Part shown: in pieces, positions 34,339 to 47,025 of the stretch
How the letters are laid out: the number at the start of each line of letters is the position of its first letter
Position numbering within the stretch: position 1 is the first letter of the stretch
NCBI RefSeq assembly: GCF_963678635.1
Contig: NC_087065.1
Location: forward strand, 31,188,252-31,252,251
Direction: 5' to 3'
Source of the DNA: Symsagittifera roscoffensis
Lineage: Eukaryota > Xenacoelomorpha > Acoela > Convolutidae
DNA: 64,000 nt
Made by a program: the position numbers and the translations under genes
The notes under the pieces: generated by a model
Seen by the model: the letters and a program-made list of their open reading frames with translations, nothing else
What the model was told of the DNA's origin: nothing
Databases searched by the model: none

Positions 34339-37300
34339 TGTTTTTTAAACAAAAGGTTATGGCCCTCGGATTGTTTGCTTTTTTGACCTTTTTTTTATGG
34401 TTTTCTCAAAAACTGCGCTTCCAAATCATCTAAGCCCATCAGTGAAATGGAGAAAACCGGCTGTGGGAAGCTGCCCTGTTTTTGCGGCCACTGCAAAATT
34501 TTTGACGAATAAATTATCGCCCTCCTAAAAGTCTAATTTTTGGTTTCTGGTCGTTTTTTGATTGTTCGATTTTTCTCGAAAACTACCATCCCAAATCCGA
34601 GTTTTCGGGCTTAATCAATCGTACGGGTTGTGGGAAGCTCACTTGCATAAGCGGCTCCCCTAGTTGTGTAAAACAAATAAAAATGGACCGCGGGAGAGAT
34701 AAAATATTGATTTTTTGACAGATTTTTTGAAACTTTGACCTCTCAAAAACTACTCCGTCAAATCTGAGATTTTGAGTTCAATGGACAAAACATGTTAACA
34801 GAAGTTGCACCACGTAACGTCTACGACCATTTTTTTAAAACAAAAGTTATGGCCCTTTGAATGTTTGCTTTTTTTGACCTTTTTTTATTTTAAGCGTTAT
34901 TTTTATCGAAAACTACTCTACCAATTCTAAGCCCATCAATCTAATGGAGAGAACCGGTTGTGGCAAGCTGGCCTGTTTTTGCAGCCTCTTTCACTTTTTT
35001 GAAAAAAAAATTATCGACCTCGTAAAAGTCTCTAATTTTTGATTTTCGGTCCGTTTTTGGTTGTTCGATTTTTCTCGAAAACTACCGACCCAAATTCAAG
35101 TATTCGGACTCAATCAATTGAACGAGTTAAGGGAAGCTCACGTGAATAAGCGACTACGCCCAGTTTTTGTAAACAAATTAATGGCCCGCGGAATAGTCAA
35201 AATATTTATTTTTTTTGGCATATTTTTGAAACTTTAACCTCTCTCAAAAACTACACCCTTAAATCTGAGATTTTGGGTTTAATGGATAAAAAAACGTGAA
35301 TAGAAAATTCCCCGCGTAACGTCTACGACATTTTTTAGAGGAAAAGTTATGGCCCTGGGATTGCTTGCATGTTTGACCTTTTTTATTTTAAGAATTTTTC
35401 TCGAAAAGTGCCCTCCCAATTGTAAGCCCATCGGTTCAATTGAGAGAACCGGTTGTTGGAAGCTGCCTTGTTTTTGCGGCCACTGCCATTTTTTTGACAA
35501 AAGTTATCGCCCTCGTAAATGTCTAATTTTCAATTTTTGATCGTTTTGTGATTACTCGATTTTTCTCGAAAACTACCGATCAAAATCCGAGTTTTCGGGC
35601 TTAATCAACGGAACGAGTTGTGGGAAAACATCAGCGGCTACGACCAGTTATCTTGAACAAATTTTAATGGCCCGCGGAAAAGTCAAAAGTTTGATTTTTA
35701 AATTTTTTTTTGAAATTTTGACCTCTGTCAAAAAGTACACCTTCAAATCTGAGATTTTTGGGTTCAATGGATAAAACAATTCAAGACAAGTTGCTCCGCG
35801 TAACGTCTACGACCAAATTTTGCAGACGAAAAGTTATGGCCCTCGGAATGTTTGCGTTTGTGACATTTTTTGTTTTAAATTTTTTTTTCTCGAAAACTAC
35901 CCTCCCAATTCTAAGCTCATCGGTTCAGTGGAGAGAACCGAATGTGGGAAGCAGCCGTTTTTGCGGCCACTGCCACTTTTTTTGACCAAAAGGTATCGCC
36001 CTAGGAAAAAACTAATTTTTGATTTTTGGTCGTCTTTTGAAAGTTCGAATTTTCTCGAAAACTACAGTCCCAAATCCGAGTGTTTAGGCTTGATCAAATA
36101 AACGTGTTGTGGGATGCTCACGTGCATAAGCGCCCACGCCCAGTTTTTTCGTACAAATTTTAATTGCCCTAGAAGAGTCAAAAGTTGATGTTTTGACCTA
36201 TTTTTTGAAATTTTAACCTCTCTCGAAAACTACTACCTCAAATCTGAGATTTTGAGTTCAATGGATAAAACATGTTAGGAGAAGTTTCACCGCGTAACGG
36301 CTCCGACCTGTTTTTCCGGACGAAAAGTAATTGCCCTCGGAATGTTTTCTTTTTTTTATACCTTTTTTTATGGTCTTAAGCTTTTTTTTTCTCTCAAAAA
36401 CTACCCTTCCAAATCTAAGCCCATCAGTGAAATGGAGAGAACCGATTGTTGGAAGCTGCCTTGTTTTTGCGGCCACTGCAAAGTTTTTGACGAATAAAGT
36501 ATCGCCCTCGTAAAAGTCTAATTTTTGGTTTTTGGTCGTTTTTTGATTGTTCGATTTTTCTCGAAAACTACCGTCCCAAATCCGAGTTTTCGAGCTTAAT
36601 CATTTGAGCGGGTTGTGTGAAGGGCACGTGCATAAGCGGCTCCCCCAGTTGAGTTAAGCAAATAAAAAATGGACCGCGGAAGAGACAAAATATTGATTTT
36701 TTGACAGATTTTTTGAAACTTCGACCTCTCAAAAACTACACCGGCAAATCTGATTTTTGAGTTCAATGGATAAAACATGTTGACAGAAGTTGCACCACAT
36801 AACGTCTAGGGCCAATTATTTTTAAAACAAAAAGTTATGGCCCTCGGAATGTTTGCTTTTTTGACCCTTTTTTATTTTAGCTTTATTTTACTCGAAAACT
36901 ACTCTCTCAATTCTAAGCCCATCAGTTGAATGGAGAGAACCGGTTGTGGCAAGCTGCCATGTTACGGCCATTGCCAATTTTTTGGCGAAAAAGTTTTCGT
37001 CCTCGTAAAAGTCTAATTTTCAATTTTTGATCGTTTTATGATTACTCGATTTTTCTTGAAAACTACCGTCCCAAATGCGAGTTTTCGGGCTTAATCAATC
37101 GAACGGGTTGTTGGAAGCTCACTTGCATAAGCGGCTCCCCCAGTTGTGTTAAACAAATAAAAATGGACCGCGGAAGAGACAAAATATTGATTTTTTGACA
37201 GATTTTTTGAATTTTTGACCTCTCAAAAACTACACCGCAAATCTGAGATTTTGAGTTCAATGGATAAAACATGTTAACAGAAGTTTCACCGCGTAACGGC

Positions 37301-40300
37301 TCTGACCTGTTTTTCCGGACGAAAAGTAATTGCCCTCGGAATGTTTTCTTTTTTAAACCTTTTTTAATGGTTTTAAGCTTTTTCTCAAAAACTACCCTTC
37401 CAAATCTAAGCCTATCAGTGAAATTGAGAGAACCGATTGTGGCAAGCTGCCTTGTTTTTGCGACCACTGCAAAGTTTTTGACGAATAAATTATCGCCCTC
37501 GTAAAAGTCTAATTTTTGGTTTTTGGTCGTTTTTTGATAGTTCGATTTCTCTCGAAAACTACCGTCCCAAATCCGATTTTCGGCCTTAATCAATTGAGCG
37601 GGTTGTGGGAAGGGCACGTGCATAAGCGGCTCCCCCAGTTGTTTTAAACAAATAAAAATGGCCCGTGGAAGATTTTGATTTTTTGACAGATATTTTGACA
37701 CTTCGACCTCTCAAAAACTACACCGGCAAATCTGATTTTTGAGTTCAATGGATATAACATGTTAACAGAAGTTGCACCACATAACGTCAAGGGCCAATTA
37801 TTTTTAAAACAAAAAGTTATGGCCCTCGGATCGTTTGCTTTTTGACCTTTTTTTGTTTTAGCGTTATTTTACTCTAAAACTGCTCTCTCAATTCTAAGCC
37901 CATCAGTTGAATGGAGAGAACCGGTTGTGGCAAGCTGCCCTGTTGCGGCCATTGGCAATTTTTTGGCAAAAAAGTTTTCGCCCTCGTAAAAGTCTAATTT
38001 TCAATTTTTGATCGCTTTATGATTACTCGATTTTTCTCAAAAACTACCAACCAAAATCCAAGTTTTCGGGCTTAATCAACGGAACGAGTTGTGGGAAGGC
38101 ATCAGCGGCTACGATCAGTTATCTTGAACAAATTTTAATTGCCCGCGGAAAAATCAAAAGAATGATTTTTTGATTTTTTTAAAAAATTTTGACCTCTGTC
38201 AAAAAGTAAACCTTCAAATCTGAGATTTTTGGGCTCACTAGATAAAACAATTCAAGACAAGTTGCCCCGCGTAACGTCTACGACCAAATTTTGCAAACGA
38301 AAAGTTATGGCCCTCGGAATGTTTGCGTTTGTGAAATTTTTTTGTTTTAAGCTTTTCTCGAAAACTACCCTCCCAATTCTAAGCTCATCGGTTCAGTGGA
38401 GAGAACTGAATGTGGGAAGCAGCCCTGTTTTTGCGGCTACTGCCACTTTTTTGACAACAAGTTATCGCCCTAGGAAAAGTCTATTTTGTGTTTTTGGTCG
38501 TTTTATGAATATTCGATTTTTCTCGAAAACTATCGACCCAACTTCTCGAAAATGTTGAAGCTTTGACCTATTTTTTGAAATTTTAACTTCTCTCGAAAAC
38601 TACTACCTCAAATCTGAGATTTTGAGTTCAATGGATAAAACATGTTAAGAGAAGTTTCACCGCGTAACGGCTCTGACCTGTTTTTTCGGACGAAAAGTAA
38701 TTGCCCTCGGAATGTTTTTTTTATTTACTTTTTTTATGGTTTTAAGCTTTTTTTTCTCTCAAAAACAACCCTTCCAAATCTAAGCCCATCAGTGAAATCG
38801 AGAGAACCGATTGTGGGAATTGCCTTGTTTTTGCGGCCACTGCAAAGTTTTTGACGAATAAAGTATCGCCCTCGTAAAAGTCTAATTTCGGTTTTTGGTC
38901 GTTTTTTGATTGTTCGATTTTTCTCGAAAACTACCGTCCCAAATCCGAGTTTTCGAGCTTAATCAATTGAGCGGGTTGTGGGAAGGGCACGTGCATAAGC
39001 GGCTCCCCCAGTTGTTTTAAACAAATAAAAATGGACCGAGGAAGAGACAAAATATTGATTTTTTGACAGATTTTTTGAAACTTTGACCCCTCTAAAACTA
39101 CACCGGCAAATCTGAGAATTTGAGTTCAATGGATAAAACATGTTAACAGAAGTTTCACCGCGTAACGTCTCTGACCTGTTTTTTCGGACGAAAATTAATT
39201 GCCCTCGGAATGTTTTCTTTTTTTTACCTTTTTTTATGGTTGTAAGCTTTTTTTTTCTCAAAAACTACCCTACCAATTCTAAGCGCATCGGATCAATGGA
39301 GAGAACCGGTTGTGGGAAGCTGGCCTGTTTTTGCGGCCTCTGCCAATTTTTTGACAAAGTTTTCGCCCTCGTAAAAGACTAGGATTTTTTGGTCATTTAA
39401 TGAATATTCAATTTTTCTCGAAAACTGCCGTCCCAAATCCGAGTTTTCGGGCTTAATCAATTGAGCGGGTTGTGGGAAGGGCACGTGCATAAGCGGCTCC
39501 CCCAGTTGTTTTAAACAAATGAAAATGGCCCGCGGAAGAGTCAAAATTTTGATTTTTTGACAGATTTTTTGAAACTTCGACCTCTCAAAAACTACACCGG
39601 CAAATCTGAATGTTGAGTTCAATGGATAAAACATGTTAACAGAAGTTGCACCACATAACGTCTAGGGCCATTTATTTTTGAAAACAAAAAGTTATGGCTC
39701 TCGGAATGTTTGCTTTTTTGACCTTTTTTATTTTAGCGATATTTTACTCGAAAACTACTCTCTCAATTCTAAGCCCATCAGTTGAATGGAGAGAACCGGT
39801 TGTGGCAAGCTGCCCTGTTGCGGCCATTGCCAATTTTTTGGCGAAAAAGTGTTCGCCCTCGTAAAAGTCTAATTTTCAATTTTTGATCGTTTTATGATTA
39901 CTCGGTTTTTCTCGAAAACTACCGACCAAAATCCGAGTTTTCGGGCTTAATCAACGGAGCGAGTTGTGGGAAGGCATCAGCGGCTACGACCAGTTATCTT
40001 GAACAAATTTTAATGGCCCGCGGAAAAGTCAAAAGATTGATTTTTTGATTTTTTTGAAATTTTGTCCTGTCTGAGATTTTTGGGGTCAATGGATAAAACA
40101 ATTCAAGACAACTTGCCCCGCGTAACGTCTACGACCAAATTTTGCAAACGAAAAGTTATGGCCCTCGGAATGATTGCGTTTGTGACATTTTTTTGTTTTA
40201 AATTTTTTTTTCGTGAAAACTACCCTCCAAATTCTAAGCTCATCGGTTCAGTGGAGAGAACCGAATGTGGAAAGCAGCCCTGGTTTTGCGGCCACTGCCA

Positions 40301-43140
40301 CTTTTTTGACAACAAGTTATCGCCCTAGGAAAAAACTAATTTTTGATTTTTGGTCGTCTTTTGAAAGTTCGAATTTTCTCGAAAACTACAGTCCCAAATC
40401 CGAGTGTTTAGGCTTGATCAAATACATGTGTTGTGGGATGCTCGTGTGCATAAGCGCCTACGCCCAGTTTTTTTTCACAAATTTTAAATGCCCTAGAAAA
40501 GTCAAATGTTGATGTTTTCACCTATTTTTTGAAATTTTAACCTCTTTCGAAAACAACTACCTCAAATCTGAGGTTTTGAGTTCAATGGATAAAACATGTT
40601 AAGAGAAGTTTCACCGCGTAACGGCTCTGACCTGTTTTTTCGGACGAAAAGTAATTGCCCTCGGAATGTTTTTTTTTATTTACTTTTTTTATGGTTTTAA
40701 GCTTTTTTCTCTCAAAAACAACCCTTCCAAATCTAAGCCCATCAGTGAAATCGAGAGAACCGATTGTGGGAAGCTGCCTTGTTTTTGCGGCCACTGCAAA
40801 GTTTTTGACGAATAAAGTATCGCCCTCGTAATAGTCTAATTTCGGTTTTTGGTCGTTTTTTGATTGTTCGATTTTTCTCGAAAACTACCGTCCCAAATCA
40901 GAGTTTTCGAGCTTAATCAATTGAGCGGGTTGTGGGAAGGGCACGTGCATAAGCGGCTCCCCCAGTTGTTTTAAACTAATAAAAATGGACCGCGGAAGAG
41001 ACAAAATATTGTTTTTTTGAAACTTTGACCTCTCTAAAACTACACCGGCAAATCTGAGAATTTGAGTTCAATGGGTAACGTCTCTGACCTGTTTTTTCGG
41101 ACGAAAATTAATTGCCCTCGGAATGTTTTCTTTTTTTTACCTTTTTTTATGGTTGTAAGCTTTTTTCTCAAAAACTACCCTACCAATTCTAAACTCATCA
41201 GTGAAATGGAGAGAACCGATTGTGGGAAGCTGCCTTGTTTTTGCGGCCACTGCAAAGTTTTTGACGAATAAATTATCGCCCTCGTAAAACTTTTATTTTT
41301 TGGCGCTGGTCGTTTTTTGATAGTTCGATTTTTCTCGAAAACTACCGTCCCAAATTCGAGTTTTCGAGTTCAATCAATTGAACGGGTTGTGGAAACCTCA
41401 CGTGCATATGCGACTATGCCCAGTTTTTTAAAAAATATATAAATGTCCATCGGAAAAGTCAAAATATTGATTTTCGACAGATTTTTTTTGAAACTTTGAT
41501 TTCTCTCAAAAACTACACCTTCAAATCTGAGATTTTGGGTTCAATGGATAAAACAGGCTAAGAGAAGTTGCCCCGCGTAACGTCAGCGACCCATTTTTGT
41601 AACGAAAAGCTATGGTCCTGGGAAGGCTTGCATTTTGACCTTTTTTTCGAACTTTTTTTTTCTCGAAAAAAACCTTCGCAATTCTAAGCGCATCGGTTCA
41701 ATGGAGAGAACCGGTTGTGGCAAGCTGCCCTGTTGCGGCCATTGCCAATTTTTTGGCGAAAAAGTTTTCGCCCTCGTAAAAGTCTAATTTTAAATTTTTG
41801 ATCGTTTTATGATTACTCGATTTTTTTCGAAAACTACCGCCCCAAATCCGAGTTTTCGGGCTTAATCAATCGAACGGGTTGTGGGAAGCTCACTTGCATA
41901 AGCTGCTCCCCCAGTTGTGTTAAATAAATAAAAATGGACCGCGGAAGAGACAAAATATTGATTTTTTGACAGATTTTTTGAAACTTTGACCTCTCAAAAA
42001 CTACAGCGGCAAATCTGAGATTTGAGTTCAATGGATAAAACATGTTAACAGAAGTTTCACCGCGTAACGGCTCTGACCTGTTTTTTGGACGAAAAGTAAT
42101 TGCCCTCCGATTGTTTTCTTTTTTTTTACCTTTTTTATGGTTGTAAGCTTTTTTCCACAAAAAATTACCCTTCCAAATCTAAGTCCATCAGTGAAATGGA
42201 GAGAACCGATTGTGGGAAGCTGCCCTGTTTTTTCTGCCACTGCAAAGTTTTTGACGAATAATTAATCGCCCTCCTAAAAGTCTAATTTTTGGTTTTTGGT
42301 CGTTTTCTGATTGTTCGATTTTTCTCGAAAACTACCGTCCCAAATCCGAGTTTTCGGGCTTAATCAATTGAGCGGGTTGTGGGAAGGCCACGTGCATTAG
42401 CGGCTCCCCCAGTTGTTTTAAACAAAGAAAAATGACCCGCGGAAGAGTCAAAATTTTGATTTTTTGACAGACTTTTTGAAACTTCGACCTCTCAAAAACT
42501 ACACCGGCAAATCTGAATTTTGAGTTCAATGGATAAAACATGTTAACAGAAGTTGCACCACATAACGTCTAAGGCCATTTATTGTTGAAAACAAAAAGTT
42601 ATGGCCCTCGGAATGTTTGCTTTTTTGACCTTTTTTAAATTTAAGCTTTATTTTTCTCGAAAACTACCCTTCCAAATCTAAGTCCATCAGTGAAATGGAG
42701 AGAACCGATTGTGGGAAGCTGCCCTGTTTTTGCGGCCACTGCAAAGTGTTTGACGAATAAATTATCGCCCTCCTAAAAGTCTAATTTTTGGTTTTAGGTC
42801 GTTTTTTGATTGTTCGATTTTTCTCGAAAACTACCGTCCCAAATCCGAGTTTTTGGGCTTAATCAATTGAGCGGGTTGTGGGAAGGGCACGTGCATAAGC
42901 GGCAGTTGTTTTACACAAATAAAAATGGCCCGCGGAAGAGTCAAAATTTTGATTTTTTGACAGACTTTTTGAAACTTCGACCTCTCAAAAACTACACCGG
43001 CAAATCTGAGATTTTGAGTTCAATGGATAAAACATGTTAACAGAAGTTGCACCACATAACGTCTAGGGCCATTTTTTTTTAAACAAAAAGTTATGGCCCT
43101 CGGAATGTTTGCTTTTTTGCCTCTTTTTTATGGTCGCACA
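34339..43140 (+). repeat. main satellite array, right part
   Basis: Same three-monomer satellite as 24191-33715. A local variant is common here, with GGACCGCGGAAGAGAC in B and CATCAGTGAAATGGAGAG in A. Segments near-identical to distant parts of the left array occur, for example 35300-35510 with 28185-28395, and 39300-39500 with 24630-24830 and 30180-30380. Confidence 0.95.
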
Positions 43141-43390
43141 TCAATTTTGTTGGTGCCCATTGTTGGTGCCCATCAAATTTGGCTGAACTAAATTTTACCT
43201 ACACACAAATTTTGGCCCTCGGAATGTTAAATTTTTCGATCATTTTTTGAGTCTTTGACTTTTTCGAAAACTACGCTCCCAAATCTAAGCCTTTGGGTTC
43301 AATAGAGAGAACCGCTTGTGAGAATCTGCCCTGTTTGAGTAACGCTGCCAAATTTTTGACAAAAAAGTTATCGCACTCGGCCATGAGAAC
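43141..43390 (+). repeat. decayed satellite edge
   Basis: Isolated, diverged monomers (TTGGCCCTCGGAATGTT at about 43213; TTTGGGTTCAATAGAGAG near 43292) mark the right border of the array. The same edge is duplicated near 47330-47560. Confidence 0.8.
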
Positions 43391-43439
43391 CCAGTAATTG
43401 CAACTATTATTGACTGACATAAAATACACCCTTGGCATA

Positions 43440-43660
43440 CCCTTTTTATCTGTATGCTCCATTATAATGTACCAAGGGTTTTCTTTTGGCTGTTGATTAC
43501 AATTTCCTCTCTAAGAGTAGTTTCCTCTCTAAGAACCAGAAAGTTCCGAAGTTAAGCGGAAACGGAATGCCGACTACGATCAAAAACGATCAGGGCCTAA
43601 TTAGGAATATCATTTTGAGATGGTGACAGAGATGGTGGCGGTTCTCCGCAAATCTCTAAT
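43440..43660 (+). other. 5S-rRNA-like fragment with upstream hairpin
   Basis: CCGAAGTTAAGC (about 43547), GGGCCTAATTAG (about 43592) and GATGGTGACAG (about 43619) follow the order of a 5S internal control region but have extra bases between them. Just upstream, ACCCTTGG / CCAAGGGT pair across about 50 bases. A second version lies at 47605-47800. It is at best a 5S-derived relic. Confidence 0.25.
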
Positions 43661-44307
43661 CTATCCTATGTTTTTTCTGCAGGAATAGATTGAAGTTAGG
43701 AAACTTCAGGAATTGTCGTTTGCGTTACTACAATCCCTTCTATGTAGAATGATCTTCGTTTTGGCTCATGAATTTTGTCAGTTTGAAGATATGTATTTGA
43801 AATAGTCATTCCCTCAACCCTTCTAAGATTCAAAATTTGCAACAATTTTAAAATTGAAATTTCAATTGTCATTGAATTTGATACATTCCTTTTTTGAGAA
43901 CATTTCGGAACCTCCTAAGGGGCTCACCTTTGTAAAAATTATGCGAAAAATTGGATTGCGAACTCATGTTTTATCTGTTTCTCTCGAATTAAAATCAAAT
44001 TCAGCAACCAAACTTGAACCAAACAAAAACATACGCCAGACAAAGATGAGCTGACTAACCACCAATTTATATCAAACTTTGATGTATTTAGGATGATCTT
44101 GCGGTACTTTTAGGGTATTCTTTTTTTGCGCTACTCATTGTCGAATCTCTGAAACTTAAATTCATCACAATATTTATGCTACAAGTAGAATTAGCTACTA
44201 CTGAAATTTATAAACAGTTTTCGAAAGTTTTTTCACTATTTTTTTTCGAGCTCGTGGACACGTTAGAAACTGTGGTCTGGTTGATATGCGGCTTATTGTT
44301 TTTTCAG

Positions 44308-44503
44308 GTACTACTTTATGTTGATTCTGGGTATGGGCCTGATTGGTCCAGTGACAAACGGAGTCATCACATCTGCAGCTCTCTCAGTACTTTACAAGTA
44401 TGGTGGTTGGGTGATGCCTCCTTACTTTCCCCTATGCTTTGGCCTCGGTCAGACTTTTTCTGTCATCTTTCTCTCTTTTTTCTGCATTCCTGCTACATTG
44501 TGA
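44308..44503 (+). CDS. TMEM170: TMEM170-like membrane protein, exon 2
   Basis: It follows the acceptor TTTTTTCAG (ending 44307) and starts with the G that completes the Arg codon of exon 1, giving RYAR-YYFMLILGMGLIGP in frame. Residues 80-104 are the second membrane segment, with GLIGPVTNGVITSA, the family's most conserved stretch. Residues 118-143 are the third (CFGLGQTFSVIFLSFF). The protein ends PATL and a stop, like the ATL end of vertebrate TMEM170 proteins. An AATAAA at 44558-44563 would suit polyadenylation. A dead copy of this exon lies at 48720-48896. Confidence 0.88.
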
Positions 44504-44557
44504 GTATGCCATGCGATCAAAATTAAAATTGGGTCTCTTGTGGATCAGATCACGGAC

Positions 44558-44563
44558 AATAAA
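44558..44563 (+). terminator. polyadenylation signal of the TMEM170-like gene
   Basis: AATAAA 55 bases after the stop codon; in the dead exon copy the corresponding site reads ATAAGA. Confidence 0.55.
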
Positions 44564-45202
44564 TCCTGTGCACACAGTGATCCCCTGGGCGATTTCGGTC
44601 GCACATCATCTACTCTGGCCACGAACATATGAGATAACTAATTGTCATAATCTACAATTGAGTTCACTTTGTAATTAGAATGAGGAGCTGTTATAAATTT
44701 TTATTATGAATTCTTTTTCATTTTATTTTGAAAACTCAACCAAAGAAGTTAAGAGAAACTTCATGTGGAGTTTGTATTTTCTAGAATGGGTTTTTCGCTC
44801 GACTGTTTTCGGATACGTTTTGTTTTCAAACTTCTATTGTCGGCTCCTGTTTTTTTGCAAAATTGAACGCGAAAATTGATTTTTCATGCGTAGCAATATT
44901 AGAAGCAAATTTTTCAGAGCACTTTAAGCTAAATTTTGATGTACCAAAAATCCTTAAGGGGTATAGTTTTCGTTAAAGTGATAAATGTCGAAACCTGAAT
45001 AACTTTTTTTGAGAAAAGAACAATTTTCGGGAGAAGAAAAATGATTAAATTTCTAGATCGTAGACAACAATAGTTCCGTGTCAATTGTGAAACCGAACGC
45101 AAATGGTGATCAAAAACAAGATGCAATAGTAAAGGGAAGGCTGATTTATGAAAAACTTGTAGGCTCTAATTAACAAGTCAGTTTTGTTTATAAAGTTATC
45201 TA

Positions 45203-45588
45203 TTTTATATTTAAATGCGGGCTTCACTATCTCGCCATGTTTAAGCTTTTTCAACGTATTATTTTTGCATGTTTAAGCTATATCGTATATTGCAATGGTT
45301 AAGATTTTTTTTTCGATTTTCCAATTTGATTTTAGTGGTAATTTTACCGAGTTTAAGTTAAGCAGCTCAGTATCGAATTAGTGATTGCGAAATTATATAT
45401 TTAAATGCGGGCTTGACTGTCTCGCCATGTTTAAGCTTTTTCTACGTATTATTTTTGCATGTTTAAGCTATATCGTATATTGCAATGGTTAAGAATTTTT
45501 TTTTCAATTTTCCAATTTGATTTTAAGGGTAATTTTACCGAGTTTAAGTTAAGCAGCTCAGTATCGAATTAGGGGTTGCGAATTTGGC
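45203..45588 (+). repeat. 190-bp direct repeat, two copies
   Basis: TTAAATGCGGGCTT begins at 45211 and 45401, a 190-base offset. Both copies run through CTCGCCATGTTTAAGC and AAGTTAAGCAGCTCAG with few differences. Confidence 0.9.
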
Positions 45589-46620
45589 CTCCAATTTTGA
45601 ATGCTCGAATCATTTTCGCTAACGAGATAAGACGATTTTTGAGATTTTTTCAAAAATTTTCCGAAATTTCAAATAACAAAACAATTTACAAAACTTGAAG
45701 TTCCCAACCCTGTAGTTGGGTGCTGTCGGAGTACTCTAAATCTTGCCTCCAAATATGACTGCTCAATTCTTTGTAGTTTTCAAGATATAACGTTTTTTGT
45801 GATTTTTTCAAAATTTTTCAGAAAACTTAATTTATTATTAGTTTTTAAAAATCTGAAATTCTCAACCCTGTAGGTAGGTCCTGTCAGAGTACTCTCAAGA
45901 ATTGCGAATCTTGCCTCCAAATTTGACTGCTCAATTCTTTGTAGTTTTCGAGATATAACGTTTTTTGTGATTTTTTCAAAATTTTTCAGAAAACTTAATT
46001 TATTATTAGTTTTTAAAAATCTGAAATTCCCAACCCTGTAGTTAGGTCCTGTCAAAGTACTCTCAAAGATTGCGAATCTTGCCTCCAAATATTACTGCTC
46101 AGTTCTTTGTAGTTTTCGAGATGTGACGTTTTTTGTGATTTTTTCAAAAATTTCAGAAAGTGCAAATTAATTATGTTTTCAAAATTTGAAATTCCCAACT
46201 CTATAGTTCGGTGTTGTCACGGTACTCTAAAGAGTTGCAAATCTTTCCACATGCGACTGCTCAAATGCTTTTAGTTTCCGAGATGTAACGTTTTTTGATT
46301 CTTTCAAAATTTCTCAAAGAACTTATCTACAAAGAAATTCAAAAAATTTTAAACTACTAACTTGATGAAGATACAACCTTATTGTCAGCGTACACCCAGG
46401 CGTCTCAAATCTTGCCTCAGTGGTTGCAAATCTGGCTTCTAAATTTCTCCAGAGGCCCATTAAGTTTTCGAGATGACGCTTTTAAAATGGGAATTTAAAA
46501 AAATTTAGAAGTTCGAAATTACCAACCCTGTAATTGGATGCAGTCAGAGTACACTAAAAGTTTGCAGATGTTGTTTCCAATATATGCGGTTTTTCATGAG
46601 TTGTCGAAAAATTTAGAAGC
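45589..46620 (+). repeat. sat2 tandem repeats within the Helitron-like element
   Basis: Units of about 158-168 bp are marked by TTCCCAACCCTGTAG or variants at 45701, 45859, 46027, 46192, a decayed unit near 46353, and 46519. Each contains GTAGTTTTCGAGAT or a variant. Confidence 0.9.
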
Positions 46621-46643
46621 ACCGAAGGTGAGTTAATTGCTAG

Positions 46644-47025
46644 TTTTACTTTATTAAGGTAATGACAGCAAAACTTGGAATGTTCTAGGAAGGGTATTTG
46701 AAATATTACTTTCGATGATTTTAAATTCCGTTGAGAAAAGCTAGGAAACTTATAAGGAATTATGAGCAAAACCGTTGAGTTTGTTTGGACAGCTGCTTCA
46801 GAATTTTCCCGAAACGCTACGGAGGCTTAAGCAGCTATAATTGGCACTATGCAATGAAAAAAATTACGTTTTCTTGGTTTTTCTTGTGAATCATGGATAA
46901 AGGCAGCAAATGGCATTTGTTTAGTACGCATCCAATGATTAATTTACCAAGTATAAGGCTGGATTTGTTGCTGATAGTTTAGTCAAGATAAAAGGAAAAA
47001 ATGTATGATATTTCTTATGCCAACT
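46644..47025 (+). repeat. block B, copy 1
   Basis: TTTTACTTTATTAAGGTAATG and the following roughly 380 bases recur at about 49608-49982 and 54148-54520. I recognise no coding function. Confidence 0.85.

Larger units (their letters stand above)
43200..45198 (+). repeat. segmental duplication block A
   Basis: About 2 kb with the satellite edge, a hairpin, a 5S-like stretch, a region with TACGCCAGACAAAGATGAGC, and TMEM170 exon 2. It matches 47387-49607 in the same orientation with many small indels. This copy keeps the intact exon; the other does not. Confidence 0.88.
45199..46643 (+). mobile_element. non-autonomous Helitron-like element carrying repeats
   Basis: Comparing block A and block B with the uninterrupted A'-B' junction near 49607 defines a 1,445-bp insertion. 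It starts TC, ends CTAG, and sits between A and T. The 3' end has a CACC-GAA-GGTG hairpin (46620-46630) nine bases before CTAG (46640-46643). These are the hallmarks of Helitron rolling-circle transposons. Inside are two 190-bp repeats and about six sat2 units; no Rep/helicase gene is present. Short tandem repeats inside are known from related DINE/Helentron elements of insects. Confidence 0.65.

Noticed and set aside
24191-43140. Dozens of open frames of 60-210 codons in the satellite
   Set aside because: They are the same few peptides in each monomer, on both strands, changing frame with indels. They are a by-product of repetition and not genes.
24191-43140. CRISPR-like array
   Set aside because: Repeats are long and contiguous without unique spacers, in a eukaryotic genome.
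44176-44526. 116-codon ORF over TMEM170 exon 2
   Set aside because: It reads through the splice acceptor in another frame; the spliced frame matches a known family and this one does not.
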